Notes under the pieces: model-generated | Seen by the model: the letters and a program-made list of their open reading frames with translations, nothing else | The model's database searches: none | What the model was told of the DNA's origin: nothing | Translations under genes and position numbers: made by a program | Assembly (NCBI GenBank): GCA_951802195.1 | Contig: OX637628.1 | Location: forward strand, 620,001 to 684,000 | Source of the DNA: Tausonia pullulans | Lineage: Eukaryota; Basidiomycota; Tremellomycetes; Cystofilobasidiales; Mrakiaceae | Direction: 5' to 3' | DNA length: 64,000 bases | Shown here: piece after piece, positions 36,871 to 48,293 of the stretch | How the letters are laid out: every line of letters starts with the position of its first letter | Numbering within the stretch: position 1 is the first letter of the stretch

Positions 36871-39800
36871 CTACTGGATAAGGCCCCGGAAGGGCAGCAG
36901 GCGGCCCGCAATCCGGCGGACGCCGCCAAAGACGAGCGGCAAGTTCGAGATAATCGTGTAGGAGCAAACCTGAGAGGAAAGGACAGCGTCAGTGTTAGTG
37001 GGACTCGTCTACGGCAGAAGGAGACGGATAAAGCTCACGAGGAGGAAAATAGGCAGCCAGAACATCCAGAGCATCCGGTCCTGCTTGGCCTTGCGCCGCT
37101 TGGCGGCGTGGTGGCCAAACTTGGCGATCTCGCGGTCGGTGAGCTCTTGGTTAGGCTCGTAGCCAAGCTGTCGACGAACCGACGCTCGGCTGACCGTCGG
37201 CTGGGTCGGCGTCGGCGTCGGCGGCGAGACGGTTGATGTCGAGGCGACCGGCCGCTGCTGCTGCGCTGAGAAGTTCTCGTATGACGGTGGAGGCGTGCCG
37301 GGCACGGCCTCAGCAGCGCGAGAGGTCTTCTTGCCCTTAGTCTTGCGGCCCGGGACACCCTTATCCCCCGAGGGCGAGAAAACGGGTGGCATGCTCGGTC
37401 CCATCTCCTTGATCCACTGGGCGAGCGCAAATGGCAGCCAAGGGTAGACGGCTGTGTAGTGCGCCCACGTCGGCTGCTGCTCATTCGGGTCGACGTCCTC
37501 CTTATCGGCTTGGAACGCCGCTCCCTTGTCCTCGCGCGACCAGGGCATGTACTGATGCAGCTGGGCCGGAAGAGAGGGCAGGTTGCCCGCGGCCATAGCC
37601 ATTGTCGTCGGGAAGGCGAGCGTCGGCATGTCAGAGAGCGTCGGGACCGAGGGTAGTTGAGGGAAGGGGAACTTCTGCTGCGTGTTGGAGAGAGTTCGTC
37701 GGAGCCACGACTCAACCTGATGGTTCGTCGTCGAACCGTTTTTGTCTTTCTCCGATACAGTTCGAATGTCAAGGGACTCCTCGGGGCTGTCCTTGGACGA
37801 GGGCATCTCGGAATGGTGTTGGTGGAGCGAGTGCCGAACCGAGCTGCCGTCTGAATGGTAGCCGTCGTCGAGCGGTCGAGCGGCGTAGAGTGTCGCTTCC
37901 GTCTGCTGCGAGTCGATGGATCCCCGTCTTCGGAGAGCCTTCGCGCCGCGACGTCCGCGGACCATGTAGGGCGCTGGCATAGACGATAGACTACCATTCG
38001 AGTGGGTGGTGATGGAGGGAACATCGTCAAGCCTCTCCTCATCCTCCTCATCCGAGCTCGGGTTGTCGGCGTCGATTGAATCCTCACTCGCGCTCGCCGA
38101 AACGCTCGCAGCCAAGTCGATGCTGGTCAGCTCGGAGGGCCGAGTGCGGGCGAGCAGAAGCTCGACGTCGATATGATCCTTCTCCCGAGCGAGCTCGGCA
38201 GGGGACTTGCCGTCGGCTGTGACGATCTCGTCTGAGGCGCCCGCGTCGAGGAGAAGCCGCGTGCAAGCGACCCGGCCGCAGAGGGCAGAGAGGGCGAGCG
38301 CCGTGTAGCCGTTCCGATCCCGAGAGTCGAGATCAGCGCCAAGGGCTATGAGGTGGGTGACGAGCCGGTGGAAGCCAAGCATGACGGCGAGGTGGAGGAG
38401 CGTCTGACCCTGTCGATTCTTGGTCGAGACGGCCGAGGCGACCTGGGGCGAGGGGAAAGCCGAGCCGGGGAGGTCCGATGTGTCGAGGTCGACGAGCGTG
38501 AGGAAGTTAAGGATGGTGTCCTGGAAATTGCCTCCACGAGAGCCCGTCCCCCAGGGGAGGGTCGCCATCGACGTCGCCGCACTGTTGCCGGTATCATCGG
38601 TCGAGCCCCGTCGGGAGTGCGACAGTGACGCCGAGGAACTATGGTACGCCGCGCGCGAATGCTGCGAATATCCGCCGTCGTTGTTGAAGTGACCTGAGCC
38701 GGTCGATGAGTTCTCGCCGGACGAGCCCTGTCCGACAATCCGGAGAGCGACGTTCTTGGCGTCCTCGATTCGGCCCGTCATCTTGAGACCGACGACCTGC
38801 AAAGCAAGCTCCATGCTGTGGCAGGAGAGTAACAAAGGTGGTCAGTGAATGGGCCCATGACGAACGATACAGTGAAGGAGTTCTCACAGAGCGCGGTCCG
38901 ACGTGTCGAGGTACGTGAAGAGCTGAAGGCCACCCTCAGGCCCGCCAGCGCCACCAGCGGCCCAGATGCCTGAGTCGGCCTTGAAGGTGACGACGACGGG
39001 ACCCGGGCATGAGCTCGGCGGGAGGAGACACACGATAGTGTTCTCACTCCAGATTTGCGTCGAGGTCGCGATCGAGTCGCCAAAGACGCAGGTCAGGCCC
39101 GGGACAAAGTTCTGGCCGAGGATGGTGACCTCGATGCCGCCGTGTACGGGGCCTTCGCCTGGGATGAGCCGAGTGATGCAGGGACGCTGGGGTGGAGCGA
39201 GAGGCGTCTCGCGCGAAGCGCTTGGACGAGGGGTGAGCAGCGCCGTTGAGAACTGGGGCCGACTGAGATTTGGCCACGAGGAGGCGTTCGCCATGAGCTC
39301 ATGCGGAGTGAAAGAGGCTGAGGACGTCGTCGACGTTGTCGACGCAACCGAGGCGTCGCGCGAGTTGTGGTGGTATTGTCGCTGGGAGAGGTCGCAGAGC
39401 GTCGGGGAGGGGATCGATGACGGAGGCGAGGCCGGGAGAGCGAAGAGCGTATCGAACTCAGCCTGTTGTTGCTGCTGCTGCTGTTGTTGCTGTTGTTGCT
39501 GCTGCTGGTTGGCCGCCATCGAGTGCTGCAAAGTAACATCCAGAGCGTACAGGTTGGAAAAGTCTGGAAAGCCCAAGTTCGACCGCTGCTGCTGGCGCGG
39601 CCGGCTGCTCTCGTTCGTCGAGGAGACACCATCATAATCGACGAGCGCATCAAAGGCCATCGCGGCCTCGTCCATCTCCGAGTCCTGGCCTCCCTGCATG
39701 CCGTTGCCGTCTTTAGTCTGGTGTTCGAGAAGCGCCGCCGTCGCCGGGTCGAGGCCGCCCGTGTGGTCAAAGTCCATGAAGCCCGGCTCGTCATACTGGC

Positions 39801-42429
39801 TGCCGGCCGAAGACGGATCATAGACGTTCTCACTCAAGGCCGCCGCCGAGGCTGCATCGCTCATGGCCCCAGCCATAGCGTTTTCTTGCGTCATCTCTCC
39901 CGATAGGATGTCCTTTGGGGTCATCTCGGGTTCCTGTGACGTGTGCCGGCTGATGAGATCGCCTGGGGTACATGTCTCCGGGGGCGGTTCCGAGTTGACG
40001 TTCTGAAGACCGAGGCTAAGAGCACCACCCTCATAGCCCGCCAGCGTCGGGCTCAAGTGGGCGGAACCCAGCCCGCCAGGTCCGAAGATGCCGAGAGGCT
40101 GATTCTGGGCTCCAGCCGGGGAGAGCGAGAGATGGCGGAAAAGCCCGTGGCCCGGGGACGACGCGGCTGACTTGGAAGCGATGGAGAGCGTGCGCGGGGT
40201 CGGCGCCGCGGACGAAGCTGCGGTCGAGGGCGACGGCTTGCGGTCGTACGGCTTCGCCGCCGTGAGCTTGCGGTCGTCGTCCGAGCTCGTCGGTTCGCGC
40301 TGCTTGACCGCTCTCCGAATGCGTGATGCCTTGGTGGCGGCAGCCGCAAGTGGGGAAGTAGCGGGCGGCGGAGGCGAGGGTTGGGAGGGGATGACGAGCG
40401 ACCGAGGGAGCGTCGGGCCGGCCGAGGCAGATTCGGGGCCGCTCTGGTTGGCGGCCGCCTTGTTGGACGTCTTGTGGTCGTCCGTGATCATGATGGGCGG
40501 GGTGAGACCCGAACCGATGACGTTGCCGAGGTGGTCCTTGAGGAGGAACTTGAGGAGGAAGCCCGACTTTTCCCTGTGGTGCCGGCAGTAACACGTCACT
40601 CGGGCGGGGAGCGTGCACTCGCCCTGGCTGAAGTCGATGAGGGCACCGCAGTTGAAGAGGACAATCTTGTGCCGCTCGTCCTGCCCGCCAGTGATGGGCG
40701 AGGCGCCCGGCTTGGCGACGGGGAAGGGGTAGTCGAGGTCCGAGTCGGACAGCGTTGGTCGGATGCGGGCAGCAAGCTTGCGCTGAGCTCGCTTGACCTG
40801 GAGAGGGACGGGAAAGGGTGTTGTCAGCACCTGACAGGAGCAGGACAGAGGCGAACCGGTGCGTTCTTCTCTGCCACACTAGAAGAGCGCGTGCGGGAGG
40901 AGCGAGGGGAAGGGAAAGGAAAAAGGGTGAACGAACCTCTCGTGTCCTGCAGCCCTGGCAGGCATAGACCCGTAGGCCCTCTTTTCGCTCTGCCGACCCA
41001 TCCTCGAATGCAGCGAGTTCCTCCGCCAACACACCCTCGGTCGCACAATAGACCTCGGTTTCGAGGTAGAGCGTCTGCTCTGGCTTGGGAAGACCCGACG
41101 AGTCGCCGGCCGCGCGGCGCGACTTGCGCTTCGTCGCGGTGCCTTTCTGAAGCTTGACGTGCGTGTACGTCGAGACGAATGCGAGGTGCAACTCGTCGTC
41201 TGCCGAGGCGTCCAAAGCTGCAGAAGAAGAAGGCGTCGGAAGCGAGTTGAGGAGGCCACCAGGAGGGTTAGGAAGGGCGAGGGCAAGCCGAATCTTGATC
41301 TGCGTCTCGACCCGGGACTTGGCTCCGGTCCGAGGCACGCCACCGACGATAAGTGGGAGGCTAGGTAGACGCCAGACGAGGAGCAGCGAACGGACAGAAC
41401 AGGGGGAAGGACTGTGGGTCAGACAGGAGAACGTGAAGATGAAGACAAGAGGGGGTTGAGAGGGTAGGAGGCTGGCGAGTGGGGAAGCGCCACATGGAAA
41501 CCCCACGGTGCGGCGAACGCGGGAGGAGACCGAGAGAAGGCAAGCAGGCAGGCCCACTCACTTGCGCGCGCCAGCGGGACCAACGTCGACGAACCGCCTG
41601 CCTGTCATGTTGTCCCGGGTAACCATGCCCACAGTCGGCGAGGAGGCGGCGACAGAGGCCTTGGAGAGGGTGGATGCTAAGAGCTGGCGGCCGTTGGCAG
41701 GCCTGGCGGGGGGGTGGGCTAGCGGATGGTGGAAGCTGGGAAATAGTCGCGAGCGACGAGAGAGCAGGCGAGTCCCGTGCGTCAGCAGCGACCTTGTCAG
41801 CACACAGGCAGGAGGGACGGATAGGAACAAGGACGTCGTCGAGAGACAAGGACAGGGTCCTAGAGGCAAGCGGACTTGAGGAAAGCTCCGCCGACCGACT
41901 AGGTCCGCGCGAAGCAGAGACGAGGCAAGGCAGCGCGCGCGCGCGGGACTCACGAGTCGTCTCCTACGACAGTGACATCGCCCGTCGGGGCAAGCTTCGC
42001 GGCGTCCTCAAAAGGCACGAAGGCAGAGAACGCCGAGGAGGGGGCGAGCGGGTCGTCCAGGTTGGAGAGCGAGGAGGGCGAGGAGTGGTCAGAAGACGAA
42101 GAGGACGCAGTCATCCTCCGGGACAGCAGCGCGAGCGGCGGCTGGTGGTCGCGGACGCGGCGAGCTCGGGCGTAGGTGTGGGAGGCAGGGGTGGTGGTGG
42201 CCGTGGAGAAGGAGGAGGAACACGTCGAGCCGGGAGAAGAGGGCTGAGGGTCGACGGAAGGGTCGTCGGGGGAGGCCTGGTGGTGTTGGATGGCGGGGAG
42301 AGGAGTGGATTGGTCGAATCCACCCAGCGCCTCTGTTGCCGAGGCCTCTCTCGTGGGCGCTGTCGCTGCGGGCGGGGAGATGAGACCAAAGGCCCGCATC
42401 AGGGCATCAAAGTCACTCAGCCCTAACAT
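36871..42429 (-). CDS. Mga2/Spt23-type membrane-tethered transcription factor (IPT + ankyrin + TM)
   Basis: Homologue of the ER-anchored activators that sense membrane lipid saturation and control fatty acid desaturase (OLE1). Order of parts: an N-terminal Ser-rich region starting MLGLSDFDALMRAFG; the conserved block LPLIVGGVPRTGAKSRVETQ with IKIRLALALPNP; HKIVLFNCGALIDFSQGEC; a 15-Gln run; the IPT/TIG domain (RPCITRLIPGEGPVHGGIEV, TILGQNFVPGLTCVFGD); two ankyrin repeats (GQTLLHLAVMLGFHRLVTHL, NGYTALALSALCGRVACTRL); and a C-terminal membrane helix (LWMFWLPIFLLVSFIRLLL) followed by a short tail ending FRGLIQ. About 1,500 residues. A PPPSY motif before the helix is a WW-domain (Rsp5-type) site; yeast Mga2/Spt23 are released by Rsp5-dependent processing. 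Start at 42429; few introns. Confidence 0.85.
39463..39507 (-). repeat. CAG/CAA repeat coding 15 glutamines
   Basis: Fifteen consecutive Gln codons, a mix of CAG and CAA, inside the MGA2-like gene upstream of its IPT domain. The mixed codons suggest a maintained poly-Gln tract rather than a recent slippage run. Confidence 0.9.
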
Positions 42430-44614
42430 CTGCGCAGATGCCTGTAAGGTTTCGCCGTTCGGGAGTGGCTTTCAATCTAAAGCAATGTGTTGGTGGCTGA
42501 TGCGAGCCAGCGCTCTCGTTCTCGTTGCCTCCCCCTCCCTTCCCTCCACCCTCCCCCCCAAAGCAAGTCGTCTCGGGCGCGCCCCAAGTGTTTGGCGGCT
42601 GGCTCCCCTCCCCCATCACATCACAGCTCGACCATGTCGACCACCCTCCTTGAGGAATACGAGTCCGTGAGCCCGGGGGGACGGCCCCGACCTTGCGTCT
42701 CGATGTTTCCTTCCCTAGAAGCCCGCGAACGGTCTCAATGTTAACCCTTGCGCCACCCTGCGACCTCCTGCCTTCCTTCTTGGTTGCGTGTGGCGCCACC
42801 CCACATTCAGTGGTCGTTCTCACTTCTTACCCTTCCGCCTCCCGGAACGCAATCTCGGAGGCTCATCTTCAACTGGCCACGAACGCCACTTGATGAAGCG
42901 CATCATCACCGGGGGGGGGTTCGTTTGAACGTGCAGACAAGGCCCACCCCACTCTGGCGCCAAGCTGAGCTGCCAGTCCTTGTCTACTCCCCGGCCAATC
43001 AGCAACGAGCACGAGCCCAGGCGCATTCTTCGGAGCCTGTAGCGCCGGACAAGGTAGCAGCCGCAGGGACAGGATACACAGGCCGGCCACCCGGAAGTTG
43101 AACCCAATCCTCTTTCGCACGTTTAGAGAATGTGGAGAAGGTTTGCTTCAGCTTATCCGAAACTGCGCCTATAAGGTTACCAAACTCTCGCCCCCGTCTT
43201 CGGAGAAACAGGGGCACGCCTGAGAGAGAGACTAGACCAACTGCACAAGGAAGGTGGCGTGCCTGCATACGTCGGATGCATCCCTCAAACCAACACGTTG
43301 GTGAATTGGGAAAGCAAACAGCTCATTCTTCTCTGAGACCACCAGTCAGACCTCTTCCAGGAAGAGTGCGCCAAAGTCCTCCAACCTGTGCGTGCACAAC
43401 TCAGGCCAGTCCGCGGCCGGTGCGCCAGAGGCCCAGCCGCCCAGCGCCTCTCGTCCCCCACTCCATCAGCGACCTCCAGCAATCTCCATGTCCAACCACC
43501 CCTGGGCAGAGCCCTTCTCCACCGATAAGCCTTGAATGTCAAAGTGGCCCTCTGTCCGTCCGGATGAGACCCCATCTCTTCGATGCGGTTCGCCGATCAC
43601 TTCAGATTCTAACCCGACTCCTTTCGAGCTGATGTTCTGATTTCAACATAGGCTCTTCCACTTTCGCAGTGCTGAATTCCATGAAGAGCCCTCTTTTGTA
43701 TTTGTCATGGATCAAGAATAGAGGTCTACTACATAACTTTATGAGAGACAGTGAGAGGGAGGAAGGGGAGGAAATCCAGCTAGGGGATGAGGGGATGTGA
43801 GGGGAATGTCCATAGTAGAAAGAGATGAGGAAGAGGAGTTAGGAGGTAGTATAGCACAACAAAGGGGAGGGAGAGGGGAGGGGGGATATGGAGCAATGGA
43901 TAGGAGGGCGAAGAAGATGGGGGAAGATAAGAAAAGACCAAAATCACATGCCGACCGACTGCCATCAATAACATCATTATCCCCTTCACCATCATCACCA
44001 TCACGCCAAGCTCCAGCGTAACAATCTTCCTACCGCCGCGTGCCTGTCGGCTGATGCTTGCGCTGGATGGGGAGTACAATCTTCTTTGAGAGTGAGCGTG
44101 TAGGCTGAATCTGTGACCAGGCTTGTCGCTTGATCCATGGTTTAGAGATCTGAATAGAGCAACGAGCTTGCAGAATCGTCGACTTCATCTCCTCTCCAGA
44201 AAAATTGACGGCGGAGCTCAAGCCCTGTGGAGTCTCAAAACACTGCCTCAAAGTTCGTCGGCGTGTGTGGCTCCCCTCATTCGAGCGGCCAGCGTCCACG
44301 CCGAGCGCGCGAGGGTCACGTGCGACGCATACGCAACCAACGACGTGTGGGAAAAGACGAGGATGCGTCTTCTTCCTTTTTGCCTTCAAGGTAGCTGGCC
44401 CATATCTCCATCCATTTGACGTCAGATCATCGTTTCTGTCTCGTTGAGCGAACCTGGCCTGTTCGGTCTTGTGTCTGGGCGCGATGAACGACGAAAGGTG
44501 TGTACGCCGAGTTGGGGAGACCATAAAAAAAGTGCAGAGACCATCGTGTTATACGCACTCATTATAATTGTATATGTATCGTTAACTCCTCACTCGCCCT
44601 CCTCCATCTGCCCC
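42430..44614. other. 2.2-kb stretch without a convincing gene
   Basis: Lies upstream of the MGA2-like start and downstream of the WSS1 stop. It includes a G9 run (42911-42919), a polypurine stretch on + (about 43745-43940) and a CRE-like palindrome TGACGTCA (44417-44424). A possible small spliced frame starts at 42634 (MSTTLLEEYES, then gtgagc...ccctag) but runs to a stop after about 75 unrecognisable residues. It may be a long promoter, may hold a noncoding RNA, or may be a decayed gene. Confidence 0.4.
44030..44524 (-). CDS. Hypothetical ORF, 164 codons, unrecognised
   Basis: An uninterrupted frame starting MVSPTRRTHLSSFIAP and ending KKIVLPIQRKHQPTGTRR, rich in Arg, Lys and Ser. No domain, signal peptide or membrane segment is seen. 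It starts only 90 bases after the WSS1 stop on the same strand and is followed by a pyrimidine-rich stretch on its sense strand, like the 3' ends of neighbouring genes; this is the only support. A multi-codon unspliced frame is unusual in this intron-dense window, so it may well be chance. Confidence 0.2.
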   Translation of the reverse strand: MVSPTRRTHLSSFIAPRHKTEQARFAQRDRNDDLTSNGWRYGPATLKAKRKKTHPRLFPHVVGCVCVARDPRALGVDAGRSNEGSHTRRRTLRQCFETPQGLSSAVNFSGEEMKSTILQARCSIQISKPWIKRQAWSQIQPTRSLSKKIVLPIQRKHQPTGTRR

Positions 44615-46208
44615 TCAGCTAGCGCCCTTCAGCTCCCCACACGTTACACACGTCCACCATTGCGCGTCGATGCCCGTCGTTGCGCACCGAGAACACACCC
44701 AGCCATCGCGTTCGATTTGCTCACGCGCTGGGGGAGAGTCACATATCTCGCATCGAGGGAGGAGCCGGGAATTGAGGAATGTGCAGATCGGGCAGGGCCA
44801 GGGGGCAACCGGGTCTGTTGAAGATGAGACAGCGACGCTTGACTTGGGACGAGGCGAGAGGCGCTTGGCGGAGATGGGGGAGGCGGCAGATCTGGAAGAG
44901 GAGGAAAGACCTGGGCGAGTCATTGCAGATGTTTTGGGCGGGAGAGAGACGGCTGAATCGGCGCGCTTTGATGGTGGCCGGGTAGAAGACGAAGGGCCAA
45001 CGTCTGTCAAAGGGGGTGGCACCTCCTCCTGCAGGTTCTTGATGGTTTCAAAGGACGTCCTAGGCGTGACCTGGCCAGGAACGCCGCCGGTGGAAGTGTT
45101 CGCCACATCGACGACCCCGTCCCGCTCGGCCTTGATGATCTCGGCTTGTTCTCCGTCGGCGTGTACCGAGCCGCACGTCTTGTCGTCACGCATCCGACGC
45201 TCGGCAGCCTGAATTGGTTGTGAAAGAAAGGGTTATCAATGATGTCATCCAATACTTGTGGAGAGGGGGGCGACATGGGCGCAGTCTGTCAGCCATCCGC
45301 TCAGTACGCACCTCCGCCGCCAGCTCCCTCGGCGTCTTGCCCGTGACTCGCGTTCCCCCAAGCTTTCCTCCAGGGCCCATGAGCCTCTGCTTCTTCGCCC
45401 GTTCCTCGGCTGCCGCGAGCGCTTTCGCCTTGGCGTAATGAGGAGGCAAGTCGTGCCCGACGCCCTGGCCAAGCCGCTTGCCGTCGGAGTGAAAGCCGTC
45501 GCCTAATCCAATAGGACATGTATTCGGTCAGAAGCGCAAGCCCGAGTGTCAGCGACTTAGTTGCTAACTGGGCAAGCAAGGAAGCGAAGGACCCCGTTGG
45601 ACGGACCCGAGTACCCAGACGCCCGAAGAGCGTCGTAATCGTCGTTTAGCACCTTCAAGAAGGCGTAGAACTTGTCGTCGTGTGGGCCGTGAACATTGTG
45701 CGTGAGCTTAGAATGTCGACTTGTGTCAGCGAAGTGCATTTCGATCTCGAGCCCATTTGTAAGCCCGAGAGGGGAAGGAGAAGGAGAAGGGAGACTGGTC
45801 ACCTCGTGCAGCTAGAGGTCATAGGCGTCAGGCCAGGGAAAGCTCGGGGTGAGATGACTCAGATCAGACCAACTCACCATCGTCCCAATAAGGTCGTCAA
45901 GTGGTAGGAATGAATCGGTGGCATGGTTCGGTCGCAGACGTATGAGAATCTTCTGGCCCCCACCAACATTGATCCCAAGGAGGTTGCTCTGGTCCGGAAG
46001 AAATTCTGACAGGAGGGGAAGGGTCCAGTTGTGCTTTTTCATAATGGGCTTGACCTGTATGGTGTCGTCAGCGGCTCGGCGCGACGTCCCGAGCGCTGCC
46101 CGCCACAAACGAGAACGGACGTACGAGGGAGGCGAGCTTCTCGAGGAGCCCGAGGGCCCGCTCTGCGTGAGGGAGCTTGGGGAGGTGTGAGAACTTGAGG
46201 ACGGCCAT
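44615..46208 (-). CDS. Wss1, DNA-protein crosslink metalloprotease (WLM domain)
   Basis: SUMO-linked, DNA-dependent zinc protease that works with Cdc48 to remove DNA-protein crosslinks. The N-terminus MAVLKFSHLPKLPHAERALG leads into the WLM domain: VKPIMKKHNWTLPLLSEFLP, NLLGINVGGGQKILIRLRP, then LHELTHNVHGPHDDKFYAFL with the HExxH zinc site and third ligand (HELTHxxxGPHD), and GDGFHSDGKRLGQG. A basic middle follows, then a Ser/Pro-rich linker and two C-terminal zinc fingers: a RanBP2 type (PCPICTFLNSRLLPRCEICD) and CSRCATTGIDAQWWTCVTC. The HExxH motif is built from three exons, one of them 9 nt. Divergent from SAR1, with starts 193 bp apart. Confidence 0.94.
45803..45811 (-). other. 9-nt exon of WSS1 coding Leu-His-Glu of the HExxH site
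   Basis: On the sense strand ctctag precedes and gtgacc follows the bases ctgcacgag. The upstream exon ends in phase 0 after Gly-Thr-Met at 45878 and the downstream exon begins in phase 0 with Leu-Thr-His at 45716, giving GTM-LHE-LTHNVHGPHD. Introns are 66 and 86 nt. The downstream intron ends in ctaag, an AAG acceptor. Confidence 0.88.
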
Positions 46209-46401
46209 AGCAGGTGGTGGTGGGGGTTCAGACGTCGATGCTTCGTCACCTCGGCCACTCCGCTCTCGATGGCCACCGGCGCCTCCACGCGCCTTCGCGA
46301 GCCCTCGCCCGCCCGCCCAAGGCCCGGGTCGCCAACCTCAGGGCGTCTCTGCCCTTTCAACCACCACCCGATCCTTCGCCGTCGTTCCTCAGTCGCCCGC
46401 T
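46209..46401. promoter_or_regulatory. Compact divergent promoter between WSS1 and SAR1
   Basis: Only 193 bases separate the two ATGs, which point away from each other. CT-rich sequence precedes the SAR1 ATG. Shared regulation is possible but not shown. Confidence 0.5.
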
Positions 46402-47915
46402 ATGTTCATCATCGTGCGTCCGGCACAGACGCCTTCGCCAGACATGCTTCCATGCTGACCCGCATCTCTACCTCTTCCAGAACTGGTTCTACGACATTCT
46501 CACCCAGCTTGGTCTGTAGCTTCCCTTGCTCTCCCTCGTCTCCGTCCTCGGGCCTCTCGTCGCGTCGCCCTCGCCAGGCCATCGGTCGCTGACCTTCGCT
46601 CCCGCTCACGCCAGGGCTGATGAACAAAAACGCCAAGATCCTCTTCCTTGGTCTGGACAACGCTGGAAAGACGGTCCGTCCCACCCCGCGGCCATCTTCG
46701 CGCTCGCGCTCGCTCTCTTCCCTTGGGTCGTGTCTTACCCCCCCACCTGGCCACGTGGCCTCATCCAGACTCTTCTCCACATGCTCAAGAACGACAGGCT
46801 CGCCACCCTCCAGCCGACTCTCCACCCGAGTGAGTGTCCGGCTTTGCCTTCGCGCGTCCGCTTGTTGAGCCCTCCTCACGTCAACTCGCTGCGCTGGCTG
46901 CTGGCCTTGGCCAGCCCCTCGCGTGCGCGTGTTCCTGACTGGGTCCTTCTGGAGCTGATGACTTTCTCTCTCCTCCCTCTCTTCCTTCTCCTCCTCTTCA
47001 GCCTCTGAGGAGCTCGCCATCGGAAACGTCAAGTTCACCACTTACGACCTCGGAGGTCACCAGCAGGGTGGGTCATCGGCTCTTCGCGACGGGTCTTCCT
47101 CTCGCATGACCTGGCGAGCTGACCTCTATCGCCTCGTTCTTCCTCCAGCTCGCCGTCTCTGGAGGGACTACTTCCCCGAGGTCGACGGAATCGTTTTCCT
47201 CGTCGACTCCGCCGACACCGACCGTCTCCCCGAGTCCAAAGCTGAGCTCGATGCTCTCCTCTCCATCGAGGAGCTCTCCAAGGTCCGTCGCTCGCTCGAC
47301 GGAAGGCTGACGTGTGGGGACCCCTCTTCCCTTCAGACGTTGATATGGGCTCCCTTCCTTCTCTCAGGTCCCTTTCCTCGTCCTTGGAAACAAGATTGAC
47401 GCTCCCGGAGCAGTCTCTGAGGATGAGCTTCGTGCGTGTCTTGCAGCCCGATCGCGTTGAGCAGTATGATTCGAGCGACACTGACGCCCGCTCGTGTCCC
47501 CTCCGCCGCATCTGCAGGCCACGCTCTCGGTAGGTTTCGCAGCAGCAGGAGTCAGCTGCTAATCTATCTGGCTTGCCGTCTGACCCCATCTATCTCGCGC
47601 TCCCCCAGGCATGTACCAGACCACCGGCAAGGGCATGAAGACCCCGCTCGGTGACATCCGGCCCATTGAGATGTTCATGTGCTCCGTTGTACGTCGCACT
47701 TTCGAGCTGGAGCTATTGACGCATAGCCTGATCGCGTCCATCTTTCTTCTCTGTCCTGAAAATAAAACAGGTCATGAGGCAGGGTTACGGAGAGGGCTTC
47801 CGATGGGTATGTTGTCCCCTCAGTCCCACTGCTGCCTGCCCGCTACCACTTTCGTCCCGCCCCTGACTTGGCTTCCGTCTTTCCCACCTCACAGATCTCG
47901 CAGTACATGAACTAA
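46402..47915 (+). CDS. Sar1, small GTPase of the COPII coat
   Basis: ER-exit GTPase that recruits Sec23/24. The first coding exon is only 12 nt (MFII), followed by [12 protein letters not shown], the amphipathic membrane helix. The P-loop [14 protein letters not shown] is split by an intron after GKT. Switch I has LQPTLHPTSEELAIG, switch II the Sar1-type DLGGHQQARRLW, and then [20 protein letters not shown], the guanine site [44 protein letters not shown] and the end ISQYMN. Full length, about 190 residues. Nine introns, including those around the 12-nt exon at 47518-47529. No odd residues are seen in the nucleotide-binding motifs. Confidence 0.98.
47518..47529 (+). other. 12-nt exon of SAR1 (codes HAL within RHALG)
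   Basis: Bases gccacgctctcg lie between tctgcag and gtaggt. The previous exon ends one base into Arg and the next begins two bases before Met, giving EDEL-RHALG-MYQTTG. This matches the family sequence ELRxALGLYQTTG. Confidence 0.85.
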
Positions 47916-48293
47916 AGCATGAGCAGGAGCTCGGGTCTCTACTCCTTTCTTTCCTCATCCCTTCCCACGATATCGACGTTCCGCGGGCAGCGGGACGGTC
48001 GCCACCACCACCGCATCATCCACTAGCTGCGTAGCTCTTCCTTCCTTTCCCCCCCCCCCCTCCCCCTTTCCATTTACCTACAATCCTTCTAGTCCTCCTT
48101 GCAGAATCGCATCCTGTGTCTTTCAATGGTCTCTCTCTCCCAAAATTTTCCGCTGCCACAGTTGGGACACAAAGTTCATCGTCCACATAAAAACAAACAG
48201 CAAGCCAGCGAGCGCTCTTTCGTTTCTCACCGCAACTAACTCTCCTCCTCGGCCTGAATGAACACCCTAAGCGAGGTATCGACGGCGCCCGCT
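47916..48293. other. Convergent 3' region between SAR1 and ESS1
   Basis: 3' UTRs of both genes. Contains a C12 run (48049-48060). No gene or recognised RNA is seen. Confidence 0.6.

Noticed and set aside
37035-38087. 350-codon open frame rich in Arg and Ser
   Set aside because: Overlaps the ankyrin-containing exon of the MGA2-like gene in another frame on the same strand; a shadow of strong codon bias.
40031-41557. 508-codon open frame overlapping the N-terminal part of the MGA2-like gene
   Set aside because: Its first part coincides with the real exon (VGGVPRTGAKSRVETQ), but it then runs through the intron after CRTRE into the wrong frame of the next exon.
43132-43632. 166-codon Pro/Arg-rich frame on +
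   Set aside because: Low-complexity composition, overlapping frames on the other strand and no recognisable motif.
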